Shown in pieces: positions 48,513 to 57,852 of a stretch of DNA of 64,000 bases. The position numbers and the translations under genes are program-made. The stretch is from NCBI GenBank assembly GCA_902785605.1, contig CACZZL010000005.1, positions 62,001-126,000 of the forward strand. Direction: 5' to 3'. Under the pieces are notes generated by a model. The model was given only the letters and a program-made list of their open reading frames with translations. It was not told the origin of the DNA and ran no database searches. The stretch comes from an uncultured Bacteroidales bacterium (GTDB lineage: Bacteria > Bacteroidota > Bacteroidia > Bacteroidales > Paludibacteraceae). Each line of letters opens with the position of its first letter. Positions within the stretch are counted from its first letter, which is position 1.

Positions 48513-50315
48513 TTACTCTTCGCTTAGAAGCTCCCATTCGTACATTTTTTGTTCTATCTGATGTTTGATGTTTTCGTATTTCTGAAAACGTTCCTGCGTC
48601 TGGTTCTCGGGCAGCGCCAACTCCTGTTCCATCTGTTGCTGCAGCGCCTCCAGTGCCGCTATCTCCTCTTCTGTCTGCGCGATTGCCCGCTCTTTCTTAC
48701 GCTTCTCCGCTGCTACCGCTTTCTGTGCTGCGTAGTCGAGTTTTGCGGAGCTGATTTCTGATGGCTGACTGCTGACAGCTGACGGCTTCGACTTCTCCAG
48801 TTCCTGTAGCGAGTCTATTTTCTTTGCCCGTAGGAAATCGTAGATACCGCCGAGGTGCTCTTTGACGCGGCCGCCGCCGAACTCATAGACCTTGCTCACT
48901 AATCCGTTGAGGAAATCACGGTCATGGCTCACGCAGATGAGGGTGCCGTTGAACTCCTGCAGAGCGGCCTTGAGCACATCTTTGGACTGCATGTCGAGGT
49001 GGTTGGTCGGCTCATCGAGGATCAGCAGGTTACAGGGCTCGAGCAGCAATCGGATCATTGCCAAACGGCTTCGTTCACCTCCGCTGAGCACTTTCACTTT
49101 CTTTTCGGAGGCCTCACCGCCGAACATGAACGCGCCCAGTATATCACGAATCTTGGTGCGGATATCGCCTACCGCCACATAATCGATGGTATCGAACACC
49201 GTCAGGTTCTCATCCAGCAGAGCGGCCTGATTCTGTGCAAAATAGCCAATCTTCACATTGTGCCCGATCTTGAGCGTACCCATATAATCGAGTTGCCCCA
49301 TGATGCACTTGACGAGGGTCGATTTACCTTCTCCGTTCTTACCCACAAACGCTACTTTCTCGCCTCGGCGAATGGTAAACGTCACGTCGTGGAAGACATT
49401 GTGTGCGCCAAAGTCCTTGCGCAGGTCTTCGACTATCAGCGGAAAATCACCGCTTCGGGGAGCAGGCGGGAATCGCAGGTTGAGCCGGCTGGTGTCCTCT
49501 AAATCGACCTCTAACCGCTCCAGTTTCTCCAACTGCTTGATGCGGCTCTGTACCTGGACCGCCTTGGTCGCTTTGTAGCGGAAGCGCTCAATGAACTCCT
49601 CCGTGTCCGCAATCATCTTCTGCTGGTTCTGGTACGCCCTTACCTGTTGCTCGTGCCGCTCCTTGCGCAGTTCAACGAACTTACTGTAGTTGACGTTATA
49701 GTCGTAGATACGGCCGAGTGTGATCTCAATCGTACGTCCGCACACGTTGTCAATGAACGCACGGTCGTGGCTGACCATCAGCACGGCACTCTGGCTGTTC
49801 TTAAGGAAGTCTTCGAGCCATTGGATGGACTCGATGTCGAGGTGGTTGGTCGGCTCGTCCAACAGCAGCAGATCCGGGTGGCGCAGCAGGATCTTGGCCA
49901 ACTCAATACGCATACGCCATCCGCCGGAGAACTCCGAACACGGACGCTCAAAATCCTTGCGCTCAAAACCCAGACCGATGATCGTCCGGTCCATCTCGGC
50001 AATGAAACGCGCATCCTCCCCTTCACCCGTAACCTGTAACCCCTCATCCTTCACTCGCATCACCTCGTCCCGCAAGGTCCGGTCGTCGTGGAAGAGCATC
50101 ATCTGCGGCAGGTAACCGATGGTCATATCGGCATCCCTGGCGATTCGTCCGGCGGTGGGTTGGTACTCACCGGCAATCAGGCGCAGCAAGGTCGTCTTGC
50201 CCGCTCCGTTCTTACCCACCAGCGCAATGCGCTCCTTGCGGTTGATAAGGAACGTGATGTCATCCAGCACCGGGCGGGATGAGAACTCCATGCTGATATG
50301 ATCAATCGTTAGCAT
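48513..50315 (-). CDS. ABC-F family ATPase
   Basis: Soluble twin-ATPase protein of 600 residues acting on ribosomes (EttA/Uup/YkpA type). Walker A motifs GKNGAGKTT and GKNGEGKST, signatures FSGGWRMR and LSGGERSR, and Walker B LLLDEPTNHLD and LILDEPTNHLD are all present, with the interdomain arm between (about 235-290). No transmembrane domain. Two surface segments are array-encoded: RVKDEGLQVTGEG in the first ATPase, and KPSAVSSQPSEIS before the C-terminal coiled coil. Overlaps the WecA-like gene by 14 bases. Confidence 0.94.
   Translation of the reverse strand: MLTIDHISMEFSSRPVLDDITFLINRKERIALVGKNGAGKTTLLRLIAGEYQPTAGRIARDADMTIGYLPQMMLFHDDRTLRDEVMRVKDEGLQVTGEGEDARFIAEMDRTIIGLGFERKDFERPCSEFSGGWRMRIELAKILLRHPDLLLLDEPTNHLDIESIQWLEDFLKNSQSAVLMVSHDRAFIDNVCGRTIEITLGRIYDYNVNYSKFVELRKERHEQQVRAYQNQQKMIADTEEFIERFRYKATKAVQVQSRIKQLEKLERLEVDLEDTSRLNLRFPPAPRSGDFPLIVEDLRKDFGAHNVFHDVTFTIRRGEKVAFVGKNGEGKSTLVKCIMGQLDYMGTLKIGHNVKIGYFAQNQAALLDENLTVFDTIDYVAVGDIRTKIRDILGAFMFGGEASEKKVKVLSGGERSRLAMIRLLLEPCNLLILDEPTNHLDMQSKDVLKAALQEFNGTLICVSHDRDFLNGLVSKVYEFGGGRVKEHLGGIYDFLRAKKIDSLQELEKSKPSAVSSQPSEISSAKLDYAAQKAVAAEKRKKERAIAQTEEEIAALEALQQQMEQELALPENQTQERFQKYENIKHQIEQKMYEWELLSEE
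48751..48785. repeat. heptamer tandem array inside ABC-F gene (C-terminal linker)
   Basis: Five units (ctgattt, ctgatgg, ctgactg, ctgacag, ctgacgg), coding KPSAVSSQPSEIS on the minus strand. Confidence 0.87.
50021..50055. repeat. heptamer tandem array inside ABC-F gene (first ATPase)
   Basis: Five units (cttcacc, cgtaacc, tgtaacc, cctcatc, cttcact), coding VKDEGLQVTGEG. Unit family matches the array at 15161-15223. Confidence 0.82.
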
Positions 50316-51384
50316 TGTTGCCGTACAGTTTCTTGTTAATCACCCGCCATAGGATCAGCGTCATCACCGTGGCCAGTGCAAAATCAGCGAAGAGCAGGAG
50401 CCACATGTTCCAGTTACGTCCCAGGATCGCCAGCCCGATAAAGACGACGCTCACGCTGAGCAGCACACAGGTCGTCTGGATATGGTTCAATCCCGTGCGT
50501 AACAACAGATGGTGAATATGGTTCTTGTCCGGTTTGAACGGGCTGCAGTGATGTTTGATGCGAGTCAGACTGACGCGGATGGTGTCGAAGACAGGCACCG
50601 TCAGTACACAGATGGCTACCGCCGGAGCGGCACTCATATGGTAGATCTCAGGCACGACATGGTACGCGTTCTGCTCGCAGAAACGGAACACAAACGCCGT
50701 TAGCAGATACCCCAATAGCAGACTGCCGCTGTCGCCCATGAAGATCTTCTCGCGGCGACCGAACACATTGAAAATGAAGAACACAGCCAACGCACCGATC
50801 ATACAGATGGCTAAGATAGACCAACTGGTTGAACCCACAAGGTGAAAATAGATGGCGAAGAAAAGGCAGTAGAGGATACCTAAACCGCTGGCCAGGCCGT
50901 CGATGCCGTCAATGAGGTTAATGGCATTGATGATGGCGACGAGAATGAACAGCGAGAGCAGATAACTGGGGATGACACCGATCTGCTCGATGCCGAACAG
51001 ACCGTGCAGATGGGTGATACGCAGATCGCTGAATCCGATCAACGCTACGCCTGCCAAGGTCTCGCCTAACAACTTAGACAGCGGCGTCAGCACCAGCACG
51101 TCGTCCACAAAACCGACCGCCATGATGGCAGCGATACCAATCATAAAAAACTGGTTGTGTGCAATCTGACTATAATCAAACAGCAAGTACGACAGCATCA
51201 CACTGAAGTAGATATTCAGCCCGCCTATATTAGGCACCTCACCTGTGTGACTCATTCGTTTGTTCGGTCTCACCACAAAACCTTTCGCCTTCGCGATACG
51301 AATAACGACAGGCATTCCAATCCATCCCAGCGCAAAACTGACCAAGCCGATCAAATAACTATGTTCGATAAAAAATGTATGCAT
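50302..51384 (-). CDS. WecA/MraY-like undecaprenyl-phosphate sugar-1-phosphate transferase
   Basis: Polytopic membrane enzyme of 360 residues, about ten helices, that starts lipid-linked glycan assembly by moving a HexNAc-1-phosphate to undecaprenyl phosphate. Family motifs: VGFVDDVLVL (the DD metal motif), NLIDGIDGLASG (NxxNxxDGxDGL) and KIFMGDSGSLLLG. The N-terminus shows PNKRMSHTGEVPNIGG. It lies between a sugar 4,6-dehydratase gene (one-base overlap) and ABC-F, consistent with O-antigen or capsule synthesis. Confidence 0.94.
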   Translation of the reverse strand: MHTFFIEHSYLIGLVSFALGWIGMPVVIRIAKAKGFVVRPNKRMSHTGEVPNIGGLNIYFSVMLSYLLFDYSQIAHNQFFMIGIAAIMAVGFVDDVLVLTPLSKLLGETLAGVALIGFSDLRITHLHGLFGIEQIGVIPSYLLSLFILVAIINAINLIDGIDGLASGLGILYCLFFAIYFHLVGSTSWSILAICMIGALAVFFIFNVFGRREKIFMGDSGSLLLGYLLTAFVFRFCEQNAYHVVPEIYHMSAAPAVAICVLTVPVFDTIRVSLTRIKHHCSPFKPDKNHIHHLLLRTGLNHIQTTCVLLSVSVVFIGLAILGRNWNMWLLLFADFALATVMTLILWRVINKKLYGNNAND

Positions 51385-53291
51385 TATTGCGGGTCTAATT
51401 GTTCATAAACGGAATTGTTACTGATGTATTCGGGCACGAGCTGTTTCATCATCTTGACGGTCGTGAACGGCTTGCCTTGCCGGCTGATGGAGATCAATCG
51501 GTCCACCTTACCGCTGATCTGGTCAAAATCAAACTCACGTACCCGTGCCACCATGATCTTCTCGTTCGTGGTCGGCATGGTGGTCTCTTTCTGGTTGAGC
51601 AACTCCTCGTACAGTTTCTCTCCCGGACGCAGACCGGTGAACACGATCGGGATATCTTTCTCCGGTATATAACCGGCCAGACGAATCATGTTCCGTGCCA
51701 GATCCAGTATCTTCACCGGCTTACCCATGTCGAACACGAAGATCTCTCCTCCTTCACCCAGCGTGCTGGCTTCCATCACCAGGCAGCATGCCTCGGGAAT
51801 GGTCATGAAGTAACGAATGATATCCGGGTGCGTCACGGTCACCGGACCGCCGGATGCAATCTGTTTGCGGAAGTACGGAATGACCGAACCGTTGCTGCCC
51901 AGCACGTTGCCGAATCGGGTAGTGATGAACTTGGTGCAGTCCTTGTTCTGGGCATGCAGTTTGCGGAACAGCGACTGCACGTATATCTCCGCAATACGCT
52001 TGCTGGCACCCATGATGTTAGTCGGGTTGACGGCCTTGTCTGTTGAGATCATCACGAATCGCTTCACACCATATTGCACCGCCATATCGGCCATGTTCTT
52101 GGTGCCCAGCACGTTAGCCTGAATTGCTTCGTTGGGATAACTCTCCATGAGCGGCACGTGCTTGTATGCCGCGGCATGATAGACTACGTCCGGTCGCATC
52201 TCGTTGAAGATCTGCTCGATGCGGTTGCGGTTACGTACGTCGGCAATCACCGGAATGAATCGCGACTCGCGGTACTGGTTCTGCAATTCCAAGGTCAGGT
52301 CATGCAGCGGCGACTCCGCGATGTCCACCAGAATAGTAGCTTGCGGTTGGTAGCACTGGATCTGACGCACCAGCTCACTACCGATGCTGCCGGCAGCACC
52401 GCTGACCAGCACCACTTGGTTATGCAGAATCTGACGCACGTTCTCCGTGTTGATGTCAATCTTAGGCCGCTCCAGTAAGTCCTCGATATGCACTGAGTCG
52501 ATGCGGCCGATGCGCTGTGCATCGATATCGTCTGTGTTGTCAAACTGGGTGAAATATGGGGTGGTCAGCACACGGATGTTGTGGTCAATGAAGATCTGTA
52601 ACTCTTTGGCTGAATCGATCTCGCGCATCTTGATCGGCGACACGATGACATGATGAATGCCGTTCTTCTCCATCCAGTTGAACAGTTCATCGTTGAGCGG
52701 GCGTACGTGCAGACCCGCCAGATCGTAGTTATGCCGTTCGTTGGCTCCGGCGATGAAACCCATCGGACGATACGGCGTGTTACCTGCCGAACGCAACATC
52801 TTGGCAATCGCCAAGCCTGCCGTCTGCGTACCGTAGATCATCACACGCGGGTCACCTTGGTTCTGCTCCATGGTCTCGCTCAGCGTCTTCACACTCACTC
52901 GCAATGCAAACAGCAACACAAACGATGTCGGCACATAAATAGCCATCACCGTGTTCAGAATCGGGTGCTGCCCGGTGACCTTGTCCATGATCAGATTGAA
53001 TACGAAGATAGCCAAACCGGTGGCGATATTGGACAGTAGCACCTTGGAAGTGTCAATAAACGTTGAGTACCGCAGGATGCCCGAATAGGTATGCAACGCC
53101 CAGAAAGCGATTAATTGGATGCCGATAACAATCAGAAACTGCACACTGATAGGAACAGCCTGCTGGCTCAGATCCAGGTAATGGAAGAAGCCGCTTCCAA
53201 TCCACACACTCAGCCAGAAAGCGATGCTGCACAGCGCCAAATCCATCAGTAGAACACCCCATCGTGGCACATAACTGTTATTTGTTTTCAT
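51384..53291 (-). CDS. membrane nucleotide-sugar 4,6-dehydratase (CapD/WbpM/FlaA1-like)
   Basis: Protein of about 635 residues. Four transmembrane helices occupy the first 150 residues, then a first nucleotide-binding-like region (MIYGTQTAGLAIAKML), then an extended SDR domain with VSGAAGSIGSEL (Rossmann), DVRNRNRI, YHAAAYKHVPL, and MISTDKAVNP plus MGASKR as the Met/Lys active-site pair replacing Tyr-x3-Lys. Such enzymes convert UDP-GlcNAc to 4-keto-6-deoxy sugars. The start at 53291 (MKTNNSYVPRW) replaces a longer frame that would run into uvrA; a 14-base overlap with uvrA remains. Confidence 0.94.
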   Translation of the reverse strand: MKTNNSYVPRWGVLLMDLALCSIAFWLSVWIGSGFFHYLDLSQQAVPISVQFLIVIGIQLIAFWALHTYSGILRYSTFIDTSKVLLSNIATGLAIFVFNLIMDKVTGQHPILNTVMAIYVPTSFVLLFALRVSVKTLSETMEQNQGDPRVMIYGTQTAGLAIAKMLRSAGNTPYRPMGFIAGANERHNYDLAGLHVRPLNDELFNWMEKNGIHHVIVSPIKMREIDSAKELQIFIDHNIRVLTTPYFTQFDNTDDIDAQRIGRIDSVHIEDLLERPKIDINTENVRQILHNQVVLVSGAAGSIGSELVRQIQCYQPQATILVDIAESPLHDLTLELQNQYRESRFIPVIADVRNRNRIEQIFNEMRPDVVYHAAAYKHVPLMESYPNEAIQANVLGTKNMADMAVQYGVKRFVMISTDKAVNPTNIMGASKRIAEIYVQSLFRKLHAQNKDCTKFITTRFGNVLGSNGSVIPYFRKQIASGGPVTVTHPDIIRYFMTIPEACCLVMEASTLGEGGEIFVFDMGKPVKILDLARNMIRLAGYIPEKDIPIVFTGLRPGEKLYEELLNQKETTMPTTNEKIMVARVREFDFDQISGKVDRLISISRQGKPFTTVKMMKQLVPEYISNNSVYEQLDPQ

Positions 53292-56028
53292 TTTGTTCAA
53301 TGATTTGGGCAAGGTACTTGCCGGTATAACTCTCTTTGCATTGTGCCACCTGTTCCGGCGTACCGGTGCACACAATGTCTCCTCCTTCTTTTCCTCCCTC
53401 CGGACCCAGGTCAATCACATGGTCCGCAGCCAATATAACAGCCGGATTATGTTCAATGATAATGACCGTATGACCTTTGCTGATCAATCGGTTCAGTGCC
53501 TTGAGCAGCACTTCGATATCGCGGTGATGCAGACCCGTTGTCGGTTCGTCGAAGATGAAGATCGTCGGGTTGCTCTCCTCTTGGGCAATGAACGATGCTA
53601 ACTTGACACGTTGGCTCTCACCGCCGGACAAGGTGCTGCTGCTCTGACCCAACTGGATGTAGCCGATTCCCACATCCTGCAACGGTTTGAGCCGCTTCAC
53701 GATCTTGGCACACGCCGGGTCTTCCGAGAAGAACTCCACCGCCTGGTTCACGGTCATGCACAGCACGTCGTAGATCGATTTGCCGCGGTAGTGTACATCC
53801 AGAATATCCTGTTTGAACCGTCTGCCGTGACACTGTTCGCACTCCAGTACCAGGTCCGCCATGAACTGCATCTCAATCGTGATGGTTCCTTCGCCCTGAC
53901 AGGTCTCGCAACGGCCGCCCGGGGTGTTGAAACTGAAGTGTGCCGGCGTCAGACCCAGTTGCTTGCTCAGCGGCTGCTCGGCATACAGACGACGGATCTC
54001 ATCATACGCCTTGAGGTACGTCACGGGGTTACTGCGGCTGCTCCGGCTCAACGGGTTCTGGTCCACAAACTCAATATCTTTCATCAGGTGCGTGCTGCCG
54101 TGCAGATGGCCGAAATCACCCGTGTGCTCGGCAAATGTGCCGCCGTAGTGTTTCTTGAGGGCAGGGTAGAGCACCTTGCTCACCAGACTCGACTTACCGC
54201 TACCGCTCACGCCCGTGACGACGGTCATCACATGCAGCGGGAAGCGTACCGTGATGTTCTTCAGGTTGTTCTCACATGCCCCTTCTATCTCGATGTAGTT
54301 ATTCCAATGCCGGCGTTGCTCCGGGATGGTAAAGTGCACCAACTCCGGTCGCGGCCGTCCTTCATACACCACCTCGCCTCCATGACGACCCGCATCCGGG
54401 CCGATCTCAATGATATGATCCGCTGCCGCGATGATATCCTCATCGTGCTCCACCACCACAATCGTGTTGCCCAGGTCGCGTAACTCACGCAGCACATGAA
54501 TCAGCCGCTCCGTGTCCCGCGGATGCAAACCGATAGACGGCTCGTCCAACACATACAGACTGCCGACCAGACTGCTGCCTAACGACTTAGCTAAGTTGAT
54601 TCGTTGACTCTCTCCGCCTGACAGGGTATTACTCTGCCGGTTCAGCGTCAGGTAACTCAGACCCACATCCTGCATGAACTGCAGTCGGCTGTTGATCTCC
54701 ACCAGCAGCATCTCGGCTGTCTGACGTTCGATATCGCTCAACTCAATATGCCGGAACCATTCCTGCAAATCCGAGATAGGCATCGAGCACAACTGTTGGA
54801 TGCTCTTACCGCTAACCTGCACGTACTCTGCTTCTTGGCGCAGGTGTAAACCGTGGCACACCGGACAAGTGGTCTTGCCTTTGTACCGTGCCAACATCAC
54901 GCGGTACTGGATCTTGTTGTACTGCTGCTCCTCCAGTTCGTGGAAGAACGCATTCAGTCCTCTAAACCACTTATTACCGGTCCAGATCAGGTGTTTCTGT
55001 TCCGGTGTCAGCGCGTAGAACGGGGTGTGAATCGGGAAATCGAATTTCGATGCGTTATAAACCAACTCGTCGTTCCAGGCCTGCATCTGCGGACTCTGCC
55101 AACATGCAATCGCCTGCTCGTAGATGGACTTCGACTTATCCGGTACGACCAGGTCCGCATCGATACCCATCACGATTCCCACACCTCGGCACTCGGGGCA
55201 GGCTCCGATCGGGTTGTTGAAATCGAACAAGTGCTCGCTCGGCTCAATGAACTGAATGCCATCCGCTTCAAACCGCTCCGAGAATACTTTGATCCTCGGC
55301 ACATTGTTCGTCGTATATTGGACCTGACATTCGCCTTTGCCCTCAAAGAACGCCGTCTGCACACTGTCCGCAAAGCGGTTGCTCGTGGCCTGCTCATGGT
55401 CCACCACAATACGGTCGACCAGCAGATAAGCCTCGTGCCCTTCCGCTTTCTGCCACGTGCTGTCGTCGAGCCGCACCGCGTCACCGTCAATCATCAACCG
55501 GCTGAAACCCTGACTCTGCCATAATGCCAACTGCTCTTGCAACGTCCGGTTCTCCGGCAGTAGGATAGGGCTCAGCAGGTACAACCGGGTGCCGACAGGC
55601 AACTGCTCCATGTACGCCACCACATCGCGAATGGTGTTCTTCTTCACTTCTTCTCCGCTCACGGGCGAGTACGTGTGGCCTATGCGCGCGTACAATAATT
55701 TCAAATAGTCGTAAATCTCCGTCACCGTACCAACGGTTGAACGGGGATTACGACTACTCACTTTCTGTTGGATAGCAATAGCCGGAGGTATACCTTCTAT
55801 CTTCTCTACCTCCGGTTTTTGCATGCGGCCCATGAACTGACGCGCATAAGCGCTCAGACTCTCCACATAGCGGCGTTGACCTTCAGCATACAAGGTATCA
55901 AACGCCAGCGAACTCTTGCCGCTGCCGCTCACACCTGTGATGACCACCAACTGTCCGCGAGGTATCGATACCGATACATGCTTCAAGTTGTGCGTGTCCG
56001 CACCTTCTATCCGAATAAAATCATCCAA
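53278..56028 (-). CDS. uvrA: excinuclease ABC subunit A
   Basis: Damage-recognition ATPase of nucleotide excision repair, 916 residues. Two ABC ATPase modules have Walker A GVSGSGKSSLAFDTLY and GVSGSGKSSLVSKVLY, signature LSGGESQR twice, and Walker B VLDEPSIGLH and IFDEPTTGLH. Zinc modules are visible as CPECRGVG and as CETCQGEG with CEQCHGRRF. Length is slightly under the usual 940. The ATG is next to a heptamer array in the spacer with the HU-LysM gene. Confidence 0.97.
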   Translation of the reverse strand: MDDFIRIEGADTHNLKHVSVSIPRGQLVVITGVSGSGKSSLAFDTLYAEGQRRYVESLSAYARQFMGRMQKPEVEKIEGIPPAIAIQQKVSSRNPRSTVGTVTEIYDYLKLLYARIGHTYSPVSGEEVKKNTIRDVVAYMEQLPVGTRLYLLSPILLPENRTLQEQLALWQSQGFSRLMIDGDAVRLDDSTWQKAEGHEAYLLVDRIVVDHEQATSNRFADSVQTAFFEGKGECQVQYTTNNVPRIKVFSERFEADGIQFIEPSEHLFDFNNPIGACPECRGVGIVMGIDADLVVPDKSKSIYEQAIACWQSPQMQAWNDELVYNASKFDFPIHTPFYALTPEQKHLIWTGNKWFRGLNAFFHELEEQQYNKIQYRVMLARYKGKTTCPVCHGLHLRQEAEYVQVSGKSIQQLCSMPISDLQEWFRHIELSDIERQTAEMLLVEINSRLQFMQDVGLSYLTLNRQSNTLSGGESQRINLAKSLGSSLVGSLYVLDEPSIGLHPRDTERLIHVLRELRDLGNTIVVVEHDEDIIAAADHIIEIGPDAGRHGGEVVYEGRPRPELVHFTIPEQRRHWNNYIEIEGACENNLKNITVRFPLHVMTVVTGVSGSGKSSLVSKVLYPALKKHYGGTFAEHTGDFGHLHGSTHLMKDIEFVDQNPLSRSSRSNPVTYLKAYDEIRRLYAEQPLSKQLGLTPAHFSFNTPGGRCETCQGEGTITIEMQFMADLVLECEQCHGRRFKQDILDVHYRGKSIYDVLCMTVNQAVEFFSEDPACAKIVKRLKPLQDVGIGYIQLGQSSSTLSGGESQRVKLASFIAQEESNPTIFIFDEPTTGLHHRDIEVLLKALNRLISKGHTVIIIEHNPAVILAADHVIDLGPEGGKEGGDIVCTGTPEQVAQCKESYTGKYLAQIIEQNENK

Positions 56029-56033
56029 CGATG

Positions 56034-56068
56034 AATTCCTTAATTCTTAATTTTTAATTTTTAATTTT
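56034..56068. repeat. heptamer tandem array between HU-LysM gene and uvrA
   Basis: Five units (aattcct, taattct, taatttt three times). Contains the stop codon of the HU-LysM gene (56061-56063) and starts five bases from the uvrA ATG. Confidence 0.92.
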
Positions 56069-57506
56069 TCACTTTTCCGTACGCCTCTTCGCGCAACTGA
56101 ATAAACTGTGCACTCGTTGTATCACGCTGAGCTGCAGTCAGTTTCGGAACGCGAATAGGTGTGCCGATAACAATATTGCTCGGATTGGTGATATGATCCC
56201 GGTTCGCATCGTACAGGTACGGCCAGTACACTTTGTTGCCGTAGTACTTCTTTGCAATCCATGCCAGACGGCTGCCTTCCGTGATGTACTCCGTCGTGAT
56301 CCAGTTGTTGTACTGACCCGGGGTGTACACGGTCTCGGTCGGCTCTACAACCGGCTCAACCGCTACCTCTTCCACCACTTCTACGGCTACTTCTTCTGCG
56401 GGCTCTTCTTTTTCCGAAATGAACTCCTCTTCGTCCAACTCAATGATCTCCTCTGTCGTCATTTCGGCCGGCTCGAAATAGCCCATGATCCATCTCTCAA
56501 CCTCACGATACAGATTTTCGCACCACTCCCCTACAGCATAGAACTGATCTTCCAACCACTCCATGCAATCATTGTAAATGGATTTGGCACTCTGCGTCAA
56601 GTCCGTATCTTTCATGTTAGCAAGTTCATCTTCCACGGCAGCGAACTCTTCCTCAAGGTCAGCAAACTCTTCCTTAGTTGCCTCGACTTCATCCGTGAAT
56701 ACCTCCACAGCTTCCGCCTCTTCTTGCTGAACTTCTGCGACTACTTCCGTTTGTTCCGGACTGCCATTGATCAGACCGTCCATCCAACTGCTCAACTTAT
56801 GGCGCAGGAAGAAGAATCCGCCCAGCAGCAGGAACAGCAGAATAACGACGCAGATCAGCACGTCACGCAAGAAATGGAATTTCTTCTTCGGCTTCTCCGG
56901 TTCAGGTTCGGGTTCCGGTTCCGGCTTTGGAGTAACCGGCGGGATAGGCGGAATCGGCGGAATAACCACTGGCTCCGGCATTTTTATCGGTTCGGGTTCT
57001 TTCACGGGTTCGGGCTCCTTAACCTCTTCTTTGGCTGGTTCGGGCTCCTTTACGGGTTCTTTTGCTGGCTCCGGTTCCTTAACCGGCGGCTCCTTAACCT
57101 CTTCCGTTTCCTTCACCGGCTGACCCAACTCACCCAATATATCTACGATCTCATTGGCCTGTGCACCCAATTTCTGCAACGGGTCGATCTCTGAAGGAGC
57201 AACGGCAGACGGCTGAACGCTTTCTACCAACTCTTTCACACCTGCTTCCGGAACGAAAGCGATCTTGTTGTATCCCTCTATCGTAATCTCCTCGCCGGTC
57301 TTCACATTGACACTCTTGCGCGGTGCTACGGCTTGTAACTTGAACGTGCCTAATCCGTTCACTTTCACCTGTTTGTCGGTCTTTAACGCTTCAATCAGTT
57401 GCGTTTGGAAAGCGTTCAGAAAAGCGGTTGCTTCCTTCTCGCTCACTCCTGCACGAGCCGCTAAAGCACGGCGTAACTCGGTCCAACTCAATTTATTCTC
57501 TGCCAT
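56061..57506 (-). CDS. HU-domain protein with Pro-rich linker, transmembrane helix and LysM-like domain
   Basis: Unusual 481-residue fusion. Residues 1-95 form an HU/IHF-type DNA-binding domain (VKVNGLGTFKLQAVAPRKSVN, the family's arm region). Residues 130-200 are a Pro/Glu/Lys linker with repeated EPVKEPEPAK. A single membrane helix (about 218-240, DVLICVVILLFLLLGGFFF) follows, then a long acidic region, and finally a LysM-like domain (ITEGSRLAWIAKKYYGNKVYWPYLYDAN). With the HU domain inside, the LysM part would be in the periplasm and could touch peptidoglycan. A plain HU gene lies just upstream. Function untested; a nucleoid-envelope tether is the inference. Confidence 0.85.
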   Translation of the reverse strand: MAENKLSWTELRRALAARAGVSEKEATAFLNAFQTQLIEALKTDKQVKVNGLGTFKLQAVAPRKSVNVKTGEEITIEGYNKIAFVPEAGVKELVESVQPSAVAPSEIDPLQKLGAQANEIVDILGELGQPVKETEEVKEPPVKEPEPAKEPVKEPEPAKEEVKEPEPVKEPEPIKMPEPVVIPPIPPIPPVTPKPEPEPEPEPEKPKKKFHFLRDVLICVVILLFLLLGGFFFLRHKLSSWMDGLINGSPEQTEVVAEVQQEEAEAVEVFTDEVEATKEEFADLEEEFAAVEDELANMKDTDLTQSAKSIYNDCMEWLEDQFYAVGEWCENLYREVERWIMGYFEPAEMTTEEIIELDEEEFISEKEEPAEEVAVEVVEEVAVEPVVEPTETVYTPGQYNNWITTEYITEGSRLAWIAKKYYGNKVYWPYLYDANRDHITNPSNIVIGTPIRVPKLTAAQRDTTSAQFIQLREEAYGKVKN

Positions 57507-57509
57507 AAC

Positions 57510-57788
57510 TTAGATCTTTTTGAGTTCGTCTTTCATGTTTGCCACCGGTCTGAATACCAGTTGGTTCTTACGAGGCACAACCGTCTTCTCACCCGTCTTC
57601 GGATGAACAATCGTACGCTCCTGTTTCTCTTTGATTTCCAGAGCACCTAAACCCTGCAACTGAATCGCCTTTCCGGCCATCAGGTTCTCACGCATGATAG
57701 CGCCCGTTGTTGCAAGCAACTGCTCTACGTTCTTTTTACTCTGACCCGATTCATTCGCAATCAGACCAATCAATTCTTTTGTTAGCAT
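57510..57788 (-). CDS. HU-family DNA-binding protein
   Basis: Small nucleoid protein of 92 residues. The helical dimer domain (LTKELIGLIANESGQSKKN) is followed by the beta arm (ALEIKEKQERTIVHPKTGEK), here with the proline at the arm tip region replaced by HPKTG as in many Bacteroidota HU variants. It bends DNA non-specifically. Located four bases upstream of the HU-TM-LysM gene, so both are likely co-expressed and may hetero-dimerise. Confidence 0.93.
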   Translation of the reverse strand: MLTKELIGLIANESGQSKKNVEQLLATTGAIMRENLMAGKAIQLQGLGALEIKEKQERTIVHPKTGEKTVVPRKNQLVFRPVANMKDELKKI

Positions 57789-57814
57789 GGTATATATATC
57801 TTCATTTAATCCTT

Positions 57815-57852
57815 CAACTTTACACCTTACACCTTACACCTTACACCTTACA
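57815..57852. repeat. heptamer tandem array between rimO and HU gene
   Basis: Four clean acacctt units plus flanking partial ones. It runs onto the rimO stop (57848-57850). Confidence 0.92.

Noticed and set aside
53292..53414. 41-residue N-terminal extension of the 4,6-dehydratase
   Set aside because: It lies wholly inside uvrA in another frame, and the family's N-terminus matches the start at 53291.
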